From the NCBI RefSeq assembly GCF_000397205.1, contig NC_021237.1, positions 1,179,001 to 1,243,000 of the forward strand: a DNA stretch of 64,000 nt, written 5' to 3'. Source of the stretch: Pseudomonas protegens CHA0 (GTDB lineage: Bacteria > Pseudomonadota > Gammaproteobacteria > Pseudomonadales > Pseudomonadaceae). Below, one piece after another: positions 9,301-16,538 of this stretch. Every line of letters starts with the position of its first letter. Within the stretch, counting starts at the first letter, position 1. Under the pieces are notes generated by a model, which worked only from the letters and a program-made list of their open reading frames with translations, did no database searches and was not told the DNA's origin. Made by a program: the position numbers and the translations under genes.

Positions 9301-9393
9301 GTTGCTGTAGGCCTTGAGCCCCGCCAGCAGGATCAGCAGGCTGACCACCAGCGCCAGCACCGGGCGGCGGACAAACAGATCGGTGAACTTCAC
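6331..9393 (-). CDS. RND efflux pump inner-membrane subunit (HAE1 family), tox locus
   Basis: 1020 residues, the normal size for an AcrB/MexB-like proton-driven exporter of the inner membrane. The N-terminus (FTDLFVRRPVLALVVSLLIL) is typical of the MexI/MexK/TriC-like branch. The TM4 proton-relay pair is present in GLVVDDAIVVMENIHRHL, near residues 398-399. Two periplasmic halves and twelve membrane segments follow the usual plan. Its start overlaps the stop of the adaptor gene by 4 bases (ATGA), so translation is coupled. There is no outer-membrane factor gene nearby, so it probably uses a shared OprM/TolC-like channel encoded elsewhere. Its position next to the toxoflavin-type genes suggests it exports that product or its precursors, as the toxFGHI pump does in Burkholderia glumae; this is inference. 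Confidence 0.93.
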   Translation of the reverse strand: MKFTDLFVRRPVLALVVSLLILLAGLKAYSNLPVRQYPLLESSVISVTTDYPGAPAELMQGFVTQPINQSLASVEGVDYVSSSSVQGRSLITLRMALNQDSSKTLSEVIAKVNQVKYRLPEQAYDPVIERSAGDATAVAYVGFASRSLSASALSDYLSRVVQPLFSSIEGVAKVETFGGQRLAMRLWLDPQRMAGHGVSAAQVEQAIRANNFQAAPGQIKGQYVISSIQVNTDLSNLDEFRDMVISNRGDHLLRLRDIARVELGSASYETSALMDGKPAVHLGLYATPKGNPLLIVADIKRLLPEIQKTLPPGVEVALAFETAHFIQASIIEVIETLIEAILIVVAIIYLCLGSARSVLIPVVSIPLSMVGALALMHLFGFSINLLTLLAMVLAIGLVVDDAIVVMENIHRHLKEGRTPLQAAFVGAREIASPVIAMTITLAAVYMPIGLMSGLTGALFKEFALTLAGAVLISGVVALTLTPVMCATLLPAGQQEGRMSRWAEQFFHWLARLYQHGLVRSLRWRGAVLAFAALVLLSLPWLYGHASKELAPNEDQGNLLLAIKSPQHANLDYVERYAYQLDAILQGLPETVSTWIINGSDGVAASFAGVNFSEWSQRQRSAASIQQQLQQEVDAVEGNSIFVFQLPPLPASTGGLPVQLVIRSTEDYRSLFQAMEEIKQQARASGLFAVVDSDLEFNNPVTEVRIDRSKANSLGIRMQDIGTTLAVLIGENYTNRFALQGRSYDVIPQSAAAQRLTPQALNGFYVETDSGTQVPLSTVVSLHDSIQPNKLKQFNQQNAATFQGIPAPGVSLGQAVAFLQQQSQALPASFSHDWQADSRQFIHEGNALLLTFLFALIVIYMVLAAQYESLSDPLIILITVPLSICGALIPLALGLATINIYTQIGLVTLIGLISKHGILMVEFANELRASLGCTAAQAIIRAARIRLRPILMTTAAMVVGLVPLLFSSGAGASSRFGLGLVIVIGMLVGTLFTLFVLPSIYSLMARTHSRSSELEELQQLA

Positions 9394-10541
9394 GGCTCTT
9401 CTCCCGCGGCCAGGGTTGTCGCACTGCCGCCGGCATCGCTGAGCACGCTGTGCTGCTGCGGTTCGATCGGGGCGCCGTCACTGAGCTTGATCTGCCCGGA
9501 CGTCACCACTTGCGCGCCCGGCGCCAGGCCGCTGTCGATCACCACCCGGCCGGCATGCCGCGCGCCGGTTTTCACCGATACCCGCTGCACCGTCGGCGCG
9601 CCCTGGGCATCCTTGGCCGGCTGGACCACGAACAACTCTTCGCCGTAGGCGTTATAGGTCACCGCGGTTTCCGGCACGCTCAAGGTGCCGCTGGGCAGCG
9701 GCTGGGCCAGCCGCACACGGGCGAACATATGGGGCAGGGCGCTGGCTGGCGGGTCTTGCAGGCGCGCCTGGATGCTCAGGGTGCGGGTGCGATCGAGAAA
9801 CGGATCGACAGCGCTCACTTTGGCGCTGAGCACCTGCCCGGGCAGGGCATCGAGAAGCACTTCCAGGGTCGCCCCCGGCGTGACCTGGGCCAGCGCCTGC
9901 TCGGGCACGCTGAAGTTGACGTACAGGCCCTTGTCGCCAATCAGGTTGATCAGCACGTCCCCGGGGTTCACGTATTGCCCCAGGTGCACCTTGCGAATGC
10001 CCAGGGTGCCGGCAAAGGGCGCGCGGATGGTGCGCTGCTCGATTTCCGCGGTCAGCGCCTGCAAGGCGCCCTTGGCGGTGGACAGCTCGGTCTGGGCATT
10101 GTCGAAGGCTTCCCTGGAGGTGGCGTTGACCGACACCAGGCGCCGCGAGCGTTCGAGGCGGATCCGGGCGTTTTCCATTTCCCCTTGTAGGCGCACCAGG
10201 TTGCCGCGCTGGGGCGCGTCGTTGAGCTGGACCAGGACCTGGCCGCGTTCGACCCGCTGCCCTGACTGGATCGGCAGGTTGACGATGCGCCCGCCGATTT
10301 CCGCCGGCACGCTGACTTGCTGGATCGCCTCCAGTTCGCCGATGGCTTCCAGGTAGTTCGGGAAGGGCAGGGTACTGGCCGTGGCCACGGCGACCTTGAC
10401 CGGTGCCTGTGCATAGGCCTGTGGGCCGGGCCGGGCCCCGTGCCACAGCCACCCGGCCAGCAGGCCGACGGTCAGCAGCGCCGCGATCAGCGCCAGCCAT
10501 GCGCGCAGGGAGGGGGGCTTGGTTACACCGACGGACACCAT
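9390..10541 (-). CDS. RND efflux membrane-fusion (adaptor) subunit, tox locus
   Basis: 383 residues. An N-terminal membrane anchor (about 12-34) is followed by the HlyD/AcrA plan: a beta-barrel/lipoyl half (EIGGRIVNLPIQSGQRVERGQVLVQLND), a helical hairpin (about 110-170), the second lipoyl half (IRAPFAGTLGIRKVHLGQYVNPGDVL) and a C-terminal membrane-proximal domain. It links the pump to an outer-membrane channel. I chose the ATG at 10541 because AAGGAG lies 8 bases upstream; a GTG at 10550 would overlap that ribosome site. It is the second gene after the VOC protein (30-bp gap) and overlaps the pump gene by 4 bases, so the three genes probably form one operon divergent from toxR. Confidence 0.93.
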   Translation of the reverse strand: MVSVGVTKPPSLRAWLALIAALLTVGLLAGWLWHGARPGPQAYAQAPVKVAVATASTLPFPNYLEAIGELEAIQQVSVPAEIGGRIVNLPIQSGQRVERGQVLVQLNDAPQRGNLVRLQGEMENARIRLERSRRLVSVNATSREAFDNAQTELSTAKGALQALTAEIEQRTIRAPFAGTLGIRKVHLGQYVNPGDVLINLIGDKGLYVNFSVPEQALAQVTPGATLEVLLDALPGQVLSAKVSAVDPFLDRTRTLSIQARLQDPPASALPHMFARVRLAQPLPSGTLSVPETAVTYNAYGEELFVVQPAKDAQGAPTVQRVSVKTGARHAGRVVIDSGLAPGAQVVTSGQIKLSDGAPIEPQQHSVLSDAGGSATTLAAGEEP

Positions 10542-10571
10542 GACATTCACTCCTTGACGTCAGTTGCAGTT

Positions 10572-10985
10572 TCAGTAGATCGGCCAGCAACCGGGGGTGA
10601 GCAGCTCGACGAGGTTTTCATCCGGGTCGCGGAAATAGATGCTGGAGCCGCCCTTGGGCCATTCGGTACGACCTTCCAGGGGAATGCCGGAGTGGGCCAG
10701 GCGTTCCTTCCAGCCGGGCAGGTCCTGCTTGTCGATGGCAAAGCACACATGGATCCGCCCGCTGGCATCGTGGGGCGGGATCTCGCCGCCGCTGAGGTAT
10801 TTGGTGTGCAGCGAGGCGCCCCGCTTGAAGAGCAACAGGGTATTCTGGCCGCCGATGTTCAGCGCCACGAGGACATCGCTCTCGACCATGACTTCCAGCT
10901 GGAAGGTTTTTGCGTAGAATTCTTTCGCGATGTCGAGATCGTTCACATAAAGGGCTGTTTCAATAATTCGTTTGAGTTGCAGCAT
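10572..10985 (-). CDS. VOC-fold (glyoxalase/bleomycin-resistance) protein, candidate toxoflavin-degrading resistance factor
   Basis: 137 residues forming one VOC domain of two beta-alpha-beta-beta-beta modules. Likely metal ligands are the His in GRIHVCFAI at the start of module 2 and the Glu in DENLVEL at its end. At the module 1 ligand position, usually His, this protein has Glu (IIETALYV). The start at 10985 has AAAAGGAGC upstream. It heads a VOC-adaptor-pump operon divergent from toxR. Known background: the toxoflavin-degrading enzyme TflA of Paenibacillus is a VOC metalloenzyme, and P. protegens Pf-5 has a toxoflavin-degrading resistance gene toxM in its tox cluster. This gene could be toxM, but I cannot confirm that from sequence alone, so no symbol is given. 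Alternatives are a toxoflavin-binding protein or an unrelated dioxygenase. Confidence 0.75.
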   Translation of the reverse strand: MLQLKRIIETALYVNDLDIAKEFYAKTFQLEVMVESDVLVALNIGGQNTLLLFKRGASLHTKYLSGGEIPPHDASGRIHVCFAIDKQDLPGWKERLAHSGIPLEGRTEWPKGGSSIYFRDPDENLVELLTPGCWPIY

Positions 10986-11031
10986 GTGTTGCTCCTTTTG
11001 GGACCTTGCTCCCTGAGTTGGAAATGACAGG

Positions 11032-11958
11032 ATGGTCACGGTCTTACTGCGCAATATCGATTTGAACCTGCTGGTGGTGCTTGATGCCCTGCTGACAGAA
11101 AAACATGTCACCCGCACGGCCTTGCGCCTGCACTTGAGCCAGCCGGCCATCAGCCACTCGTTGAGCAAGTTGCGCGGGTTGCTGGATGACCCGATCCTGA
11201 TTCGCCGGGGCAGCGAACTGGTGCTCAGTTCCCTGGCCCAGAACATCCAGCAGCCGCTGCGGGAAATCCTCGGCCAGATCGAAACCCTGTTCGGCAAGTC
11301 CATCGACTTCGACCCCGCCAGTTCCCAGCGCATCTTCACCCTGGCGATGTCCGACTACGGCGCCGCGCTGGTGCTGCCCAACCTGATGGTGCGCTTGCGC
11401 CGCGATGCGCCGAACACCACCTTGGTGGTGACCCAGGACACCCGGCACGGAATGTTCGAGCAGGTTTCCCAGGGCAAGATCGACCTGGCCCTGGGGGTGT
11501 TTCCCAACCTGTCCGGCGACATTTCCACCGAGGTACTGTTCGAGGAAACCTTCTCCTGCCTCCTCGATCGACGCACATTGCCGGCCGACGGCACGCTGGA
11601 CCTGGACAGCTACCTGGCCCGGCCACACATCCTGGTGTCGATGGATGGCAGCGCCAACGGCGAGGTGGACAGCCTGCTGCGCGACGAAGGGCTGCAGCGG
11701 CGGATAGCCGTGAGCGTGCCCCATTGGCGCACTGCCCCCAGCATGATTCACAACACCGACCTGATTCTCACGGTGGCCACTCGCACCCTGGACGAAGCGC
11801 TGCTTAACCAGGACCTGATCCAGCTGCGACCGCCGTTGCCGATTCCGCCGTTTCCCTTCGTGCAGATCTGGCATCAGCGTTTCGACAATGAACCGGCCCA
11901 TGTCTGGTTGCGTGAGCAGGTCAAGCAGGTGGTCGCTCATAGCGCGCTCGGCGGCTGA
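11032..11958 (+). CDS. toxR: LysR-type transcriptional regulator of the tox locus (ToxR-like)
   Basis: 308 residues: an N-terminal winged helix-turn-helix (about 8-66, with TRTALRLHLSQPAISHSLSKL) and a two-lobed ligand-binding domain of the NodD/LinR-like branch (about 95-300). In Burkholderia glumae the LysR regulator ToxR needs toxoflavin as co-inducer to switch on toxABCDE and the export genes. The placement here, between the pump operon and the biosynthetic genes, supports the same job. Only 46 bp separate it from the divergent VOC gene, so promoter elements must overlap coding sequence. Its 3' end overlaps the converging toxE gene by 22 bases. The ATG at 11032 has only a weak ribosome site. 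The symbol rests on context plus family, not on a diagnostic motif. Confidence 0.8.
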   Translation: MVTVLLRNIDLNLLVVLDALLTEKHVTRTALRLHLSQPAISHSLSKLRGLLDDPILIRRGSELVLSSLAQNIQQPLREILGQIETLFGKSIDFDPASSQRIFTLAMSDYGAALVLPNLMVRLRRDAPNTTLVVTQDTRHGMFEQVSQGKIDLALGVFPNLSGDISTEVLFEETFSCLLDRRTLPADGTLDLDSYLARPHILVSMDGSANGEVDSLLRDEGLQRRIAVSVPHWRTAPSMIHNTDLILTVATRTLDEALLNQDLIQLRPPLPIPPFPFVQIWHQRFDNEPAHVWLREQVKQVVAHSALGG

Positions 11959-13043
11959 GCCGGCCGCAGGCGCAGACGCAGGTCCGGCCCCAGCTGGCTG
12001 ACGTCATACAGGGCAAAGTCCAGGGCCTCCTCCAGGCGGTCGAAGCACGGCAGGTGCACCAGCGGCCGGGCCAGATCCCCCAGCAGGCGCGGAGCCACGT
12101 ACAACAGCAACTCATCCACCAGATGCGCCTTGAGCAGGTTGCCGGCCAGTGTCGGGCCGGCTTCCACCAGCAGGTCGTGCAGGCCGCGCTGGCTGAGGTT
12201 GTGCAGCAACTGCTCAAGGTGCAGGCCCTGGTCGTCCCCGGGCAGCGCCATGACCTGCTCGCTGTCGCTGCTGGCCAGCGGGCACTCCCGGTGCACCACG
12301 TGCAGGCTCGGCGCCTGGTCGTTGAACACCCGCGCCGTGGCGGGCACCCGGCCCTGGCTGTCGAGCACCACACGTACTGGCGCCAGGGCCTCCGGGGAGG
12401 ACAGCTGGCGTACCGTGAGCAGTGGGTCGTCCGCCAGGACGGTACCGCTGCCGGTGAGGATCGCCGAGCTGCGGGCCCGCCAATACTGCACGTCGGCCCG
12501 GGCCCGGGTGCTGGTGATCCACTTCGAGCGCCCATTGTCCAGGGCCGTGCGCCCGTCCAGGCTCATGCCCATTTTCAGTTGCACCCAGGGCCGCTGGCGC
12601 CGCACCGTGGACAGAAAGCCGCGGTTCAACTCCTGGGCCGCCGATTCCAGCAGGCCGACCCGCACCTCGATTCCGGCGTTACGCAGTTGGGCGATGCCCT
12701 GGCCGTTGACCTGTTCGAACGGGTCCTGATGGGCCACCACCACGCTGTGCACGCCGCTGTCGATCAGGGCCTGATGGCAGGCACCGGTGCGTCCGACATG
12801 GCTGCAGGGTTCCATGGTCACGTAGGCGGTGGCACCCCGCGCCAGGCCACCGGCCTGGCGCAGGGCGAACACCTCGGCGTGGGGCCCGCCGGCCCGCCGA
12901 TGCCAGCCTTCGCCGACCACTTGCGAGCCATGGGCGATCACGCAACCTACCCGCGGATTGGGCCAGGTGGAGTGGCTGCCCCGTTCTGCCAGGGACAGGG
13001 CGTGCTGCATGTGCTGGAAGTCGACTTCGCTGAAGTAGGTCAT
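11937..13043 (-). CDS. toxE: RibD-type bifunctional deaminase/reductase, toxoflavin pathway (ToxE)
   Basis: 368 residues with both RibD halves. The N-terminal CMP/dCMP-type deaminase has zinc ligands His55 and Glu57 (HAE) and Cys80...Cys89 (PCSHVGRTGAC; riboflavin RibD usually has PPC here). The C-terminal reductase domain begins near LKMGMSLDGRTAL and runs to the end. In riboflavin synthesis RibD deaminates and reduces the GTP cyclohydrolase II product; the toxoflavin pathway has been proposed to share the first steps. Its start overlaps the toxC stop by 4 bases (ATGA), giving translational coupling. It converges with toxR with a 22-base overlap. It is a second, dedicated copy; the housekeeping ribD is expected elsewhere. 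Confidence 0.9.
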   Translation of the reverse strand: MTYFSEVDFQHMQHALSLAERGSHSTWPNPRVGCVIAHGSQVVGEGWHRRAGGPHAEVFALRQAGGLARGATAYVTMEPCSHVGRTGACHQALIDSGVHSVVVAHQDPFEQVNGQGIAQLRNAGIEVRVGLLESAAQELNRGFLSTVRRQRPWVQLKMGMSLDGRTALDNGRSKWITSTRARADVQYWRARSSAILTGSGTVLADDPLLTVRQLSSPEALAPVRVVLDSQGRVPATARVFNDQAPSLHVVHRECPLASSDSEQVMALPGDDQGLHLEQLLHNLSQRGLHDLLVEAGPTLAGNLLKAHLVDELLLYVAPRLLGDLARPLVHLPCFDRLEEALDFALYDVSQLGPDLRLRLRPAQPPSAL

Positions 13044-14743
13044 GGGCGCGCCGACTGGACAGCGGCCGGGGGCGTGATCGGGTAGATCCGGCCGTCGTAG
13101 GCGCTGGCCAGGAAACCTTCGCCGCTGGCGTCATGGATCAGGCAGGAAATGCCGCTGGCGGTGGGTTTCTCCACGCTGGCCCAGACGCGCTTTTTCAGAT
13201 CGAAGACGGCCACGGTGCCGCCGTAGCTGCCGGTGGCGATCATCGAGCGGTCGCGGGAGATGGCGATGCACTTGATCGAGTGGCTGTGGGGCGTGTCGAA
13301 CACCTCGCTGGCACCATCGCGCCACAGGCGCAGTTTCAGGTCGCGACCGATGCTGGCGAAGCCGCCCTGGATCTGCGTGCAGCCGTTGGAGATCCGCTCG
13401 TGGGCCTTGTCCAGGTAGGTTTCCAGGCCGAAGTCGGCAATCCGGAAGAAGGCCGCGGCTGCGGTGGCGCACACGCTGAAAATGTAGGTTTCATCGGCGG
13501 CGATGCCTTTGATGGCGTTCTCATGCATGCGCACCTGGGTGACGAAGCGCGGCTGCTGCTGGTCCAGGCAGAAGATCAGCGCTTCGCCGGTGTAGGTGCC
13601 GATGGCTGCGTGCAAGGCACCGTCCTTGATGAAGGTGGTGCCGCAGTTCAGGGGCGAGCGGTGCTGGTACAGGGTGGCGCCGGTGCGGGCGTCGAACACC
13701 GTGCCCATCTGGCCGCCGGTCAACACACTGTCGCCAAAGGGCAGGAGGAAGTTGCACAGGCTGCCGGCCTTGATGCTGGGTTGGCCGTTGATGTGCAGGA
13801 TGCCGGCGTCGCCGATGCTGTAGACGTCTTCGCCGACCACCGCCACGGCGTTGAGGCTGACCGCCGGTTCGATGCCGCTGAGGTCCCAGGTCTGGGTGGC
13901 GAAATCCCAGGTGGCATAGCGTGAGCCGAAGGTGACGAAGGCGATGCGATGGCTGCCCAGCAGCGCGCAACTGCGTGGCCAGATGATGCTCGGCAGGGAG
14001 GTTTCCGCGGTCTTGACCAGGGTGCCGTCCTGCTTGAGGTGCCAGAGCATGACCGAGCGGTCGTAGCTGAGGCTGATCAGCAGGCGCTGGCTGTCGTCCC
14101 AGATGATGCGCTTGATCCCGGCGCTGTGGGCGGGCTGCAGCAGGGTGCCGCGGGGGCTGATGATGGAGATCTTGCCTTCGTCGTCGCCGGCGAAAATGAT
14201 GCCCTCGCGGGACAGGGCCACGGTGTCGGTTTCCACGCCGCCCAGGTCGATGGTTTCCAGCTGTTGCCCGGTATTGGCATCCCAGCGCCGGATCGAACCG
14301 TCATCGCTGCTCGACACCAGGGTCTGGCCATCGGCCGACCAGCACACCGAGATCACGTCGGCGGTGTGGCCGTGGAGGATCCGCAGGGTCTGGCCGCTGA
14401 GGTTGAACAGGCGGATGCTGTGGTCCCGGGAACAGGTGGCGATGGTCTGGCCGTCCGGGGAGAAGGCGGCCATCTCGATGTCGTCGTCATGGCCGATGAG
14501 CACGGTCTTCAGGCGCAGGGACGGCACTTCCCAGACCCGCGCGGTGTAGTCGCTGCTGGCGCTTACCAGCAGCGTGCCGGCGGCGTTGAATGCGCACTGG
14601 TTGGCCAGGTGATCGTGAAGGACCCGCTGGATCGGGGTCCGGGTCCTGGCATCCCAGAGGATCACCTGGTTGTCGTAGCCGGCGGTGGCGACGTAGGTGT
14701 CCTTGAACGTGGCGATGCCGCTGATGGGCCCGAAATGTCTCAT
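13040..14743 (-). CDS. toxC: WD40-repeat protein of the toxoflavin cluster (ToxC)
   Basis: 567 residues made almost wholly of WD40-like beta-propeller repeats, for example NQVILWDA, YTARVWEV, HSIRLFNL, GSIRRWDA, RSVMLWHL and LKLRLWRD; the number fits two propellers or one large one. There is no signal peptide or membrane segment. The start ATG at 14743 has AAGGAC upstream; an open frame extends further to 15259 but overlaps toxB and has no ribosome site. WD40 proteins usually act as scaffolds, so a WD40 protein placed between a GTP cyclohydrolase II and a RibD-like enzyme, and translationally coupled to the latter, is unusual. In Burkholderia glumae the homologous toxC belongs to the toxoflavin operon. 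Its chemical or scaffolding role is not resolved. Confidence 0.88.
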   Translation of the reverse strand: MRHFGPISGIATFKDTYVATAGYDNQVILWDARTRTPIQRVLHDHLANQCAFNAAGTLLVSASSDYTARVWEVPSLRLKTVLIGHDDDIEMAAFSPDGQTIATCSRDHSIRLFNLSGQTLRILHGHTADVISVCWSADGQTLVSSSDDGSIRRWDANTGQQLETIDLGGVETDTVALSREGIIFAGDDEGKISIISPRGTLLQPAHSAGIKRIIWDDSQRLLISLSYDRSVMLWHLKQDGTLVKTAETSLPSIIWPRSCALLGSHRIAFVTFGSRYATWDFATQTWDLSGIEPAVSLNAVAVVGEDVYSIGDAGILHINGQPSIKAGSLCNFLLPFGDSVLTGGQMGTVFDARTGATLYQHRSPLNCGTTFIKDGALHAAIGTYTGEALIFCLDQQQPRFVTQVRMHENAIKGIAADETYIFSVCATAAAAFFRIADFGLETYLDKAHERISNGCTQIQGGFASIGRDLKLRLWRDGASEVFDTPHSHSIKCIAISRDRSMIATGSYGGTVAVFDLKKRVWASVEKPTASGISCLIHDASGEGFLASAYDGRIYPITPPAAVQSARP

Positions 14744-14823
14744 GATTATTGTCCTTAATAATGCGTTGGCGGATGACGGGCAGCCGTCCCCCGGCCCGCG
14801 GGCTCCGGGGGAGGCAGGCTCTT

Positions 14824-15423
14824 CTATTTGATGAGATCGATGAGGTGGTGCTTCTTGTCTTTCTTGGCTTGCAGGTAGTGGCTGTTGTGCCGGGTGAGGA
14901 AGACCCCGGTGGGGATGGTGCTGTCCACGATGATGCCGTTGTCCTTCAGGGCCTGGACCTTGTCCGGGTTGTTGGTGATCAGGCGGCAGTGCTGCACGCC
15001 CAGGGCCTTGAGCATCCTGGCGGCCATGGAGAAGTCCCGGCCGTCCTCGGGGAAGTTCAAGTGGCTGTTGGCTTCGAAGGTGTCCATGCCGCCGTCTTGC
15101 AGGCGGTAGGCATCCAGCTTGGCGTACAGGCCGATGCCCCGGCCTTCCTGGCGCAGGTAGATGAGGTAGCCGCCTTCTTCCTGCATGCGCGAGATGGACT
15201 CGCTCAGTTGCGGGCCGCAATCGCAGCGCTGGGAGTTGAAGACATCGCCGGTCAGGCATTCGGAATGAATGCGCACCAGGGGGCTGTGTTCGCTGGCGGG
15301 GCCCAGCTTGATCAGGATGTGTTCATGGGCCGCTTCCAGGCCGCTGAAACTGTAGAAAGTGCCGGGGGTGGGCGAGTCGTTCAGGGGGATGTCGACCTGG
15401 TTTCTGATGCTGAGTGTGTTCAT
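14824..15423 (-). CDS. toxB: GTP cyclohydrolase II, toxoflavin pathway (ToxB)
   Basis: 199 residues, the normal RibA size. It opens the GTP imidazole ring, releasing formate and pyrophosphate to give the diaminopyrimidine that both riboflavin and 7-azapteridines are built from. Zinc ligands Cys56, Cys67 and Cys69 are in place (SECLTGDVFNSQRCDCG), and the GTP-binding RQEGRGIGL motif is at 91-99. The C-terminus is basic (KKDKKHHLIDL). The ATG at 15423 has AAGGGA upstream. It lies 66 bp after toxD and 80 bp before toxC. Its presence in this operon with a RibD-like enzyme, but without lumazine or riboflavin synthase genes, argues for a diverted riboflavin-type pathway. Confidence 0.92.
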   Translation of the reverse strand: MNTLSIRNQVDIPLNDSPTPGTFYSFSGLEAAHEHILIKLGPASEHSPLVRIHSECLTGDVFNSQRCDCGPQLSESISRMQEEGGYLIYLRQEGRGIGLYAKLDAYRLQDGGMDTFEANSHLNFPEDGRDFSMAARMLKALGVQHCRLITNNPDKVQALKDNGIIVDSTIPTGVFLTRHNSHYLQAKKDKKHHLIDLIK

Positions 15424-15489
15424 GGAAATCCCTTCCGTTCTTTGACGTTGAACGTGTAATTGTTTGGTTGCAAAAGTAGAAATGCCGGG

Positions 15490-16497
15490 TCAGAGGCTCT
15501 CGGCGAGCCTGAAGCCCATCACGTAGATCTCCCTGGGGTATTTGCCGTGTCGACGGCAGTTGCGGGTCAAGTCGCGAAAGCGTGTGAAGCTGCCGCCGCG
15601 GGCAATCCGGTGGGTGCCGACCACGGTCACCAGGTCGTCGATGACGGCGTTGCCGCCGGGGTAGGGGGCGTAGTCATCGGCCACGTATTCTTCGACGTTT
15701 CCGGCCATGTCCATGCAGCCGAAGGGCGATGCGCCCTCGGGCAGGGCACCTACCGGGGTGGTGGCGAACAGGCCCATTTCCGCGGTGTTGGCGTGCAGGG
15801 GCAGAAACTGGTCGCCCCAGGGGTATTCGAGGTTTTCATGGCCGGCGGCGGCAAACTCCCATTCCGCTTCGCTGGGCAGGCGGAACGAGCGACCGGTACG
15901 GGCCGCCAGCCACTGGCAGTAGACGTCGGCATCGCCGGCGCTCAGGCCATAGACCGGATGGTTGGCGCGTTCGCTGGGGAACTGGCCGAAAAGCCAGTTG
16001 CCGGGGATGGCGGGGTACTGCGAATCCTCCAGGAATGCCCGGTATTCCAGGTTGGTTACCGGGTACTTGCCAATGGCGTAGGGCTTGAGCTCCACCTGGT
16101 GGCGCGGGGCCTCCTTCTCGATCCAGCTGCGGTCCAGCCCCAGGCCCTGCATGTGCTGCAGCACCTGGTCGATGGCCGACTCCTCCAGGCCGATCTCGAC
16201 CTGGCCGCCTTCGATGGTGATCATCGGCGGGTTGAGTACATCCAGGCGTGGGTCCATGGTCTGTGCCAGCAGCCGTGCCGAGGCCAGACGCCATGACAGG
16301 GGAGCGTCAGGGTTTTCCACCCCCAGGGCCAACTGCTCCGCCGATTTGTCGGACAACTGCCGCCAGACTGCCAGGGGCAGCGAAAGCTCGATGCCTGGCT
16401 GAAAGTGTTCCGCGAGGCCCATCAATTGCCTGTCGGTCATTTCGGCTGTCAGGGGGCCGTCGAACACTGGCCAGTGAGCAAAACCCTTGGAATTCAT
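15490..16497 (-). CDS. toxD: FGE/SUMF1-fold protein of the toxoflavin cluster (ToxD)
   Basis: 335 residues. The first 100 or so form a helical region specific to this protein. From about 110 to the end is a formylglycine-generating-enzyme (FGE-sulfatase) domain: KYPVTNLEYRAFL, RLPSEAEWEFAA, MAGNVEEYVAD and the closing GGSF (301-304). The two copper-binding cysteines of true FGE, found just after GGS[YW], are replaced here by Arg and Thr; the only nearby Cys is at about 314. The HxxxHxE iron motif of the EgtB-type fusions is also absent. So the fold is clear but the chemistry is not that of FGE. In Burkholderia glumae toxD lies in the same operon. The ATG at 16497 is preceded by AGGA at longer spacing. 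Confidence 0.87.
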   Translation of the reverse strand: MNSKGFAHWPVFDGPLTAEMTDRQLMGLAEHFQPGIELSLPLAVWRQLSDKSAEQLALGVENPDAPLSWRLASARLLAQTMDPRLDVLNPPMITIEGGQVEIGLEESAIDQVLQHMQGLGLDRSWIEKEAPRHQVELKPYAIGKYPVTNLEYRAFLEDSQYPAIPGNWLFGQFPSERANHPVYGLSAGDADVYCQWLAARTGRSFRLPSEAEWEFAAAGHENLEYPWGDQFLPLHANTAEMGLFATTPVGALPEGASPFGCMDMAGNVEEYVADDYAPYPGGNAVIDDLVTVVGTHRIARGGSFTRFRDLTRNCRRHGKYPREIYVMGFRLAESL

Positions 16498-16538
16498 AGT
16501 ACTTCTTGTCCTGCATCTGGTTGAGGGGAGAGGGGCGG

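Noticed and set aside
6037..9648. Very long open frame on the plus strand opposite the RND pump gene
   Set aside because: It is the GC-rich complement of a clear 1020-residue RND protein. Its translation is full of Gln, Gly and His runs and matches no family.
14744..15259. Longer toxC reading frame running into toxB
   Set aside because: The extra N-terminus has no ribosome site, is the complement-frame shadow of the GTP cyclohydrolase II gene, and lacks WD40 repeats. The ATG at 14743 with AAGGAC upstream is the start.
11937..15423. Housekeeping riboflavin operon (ribD and ribA)
   Set aside because: The two rib-like genes lie among a methyltransferase, WD40 and FGE-fold gene and lack ribE and ribH. 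The neighbours match the toxoflavin operon instead.
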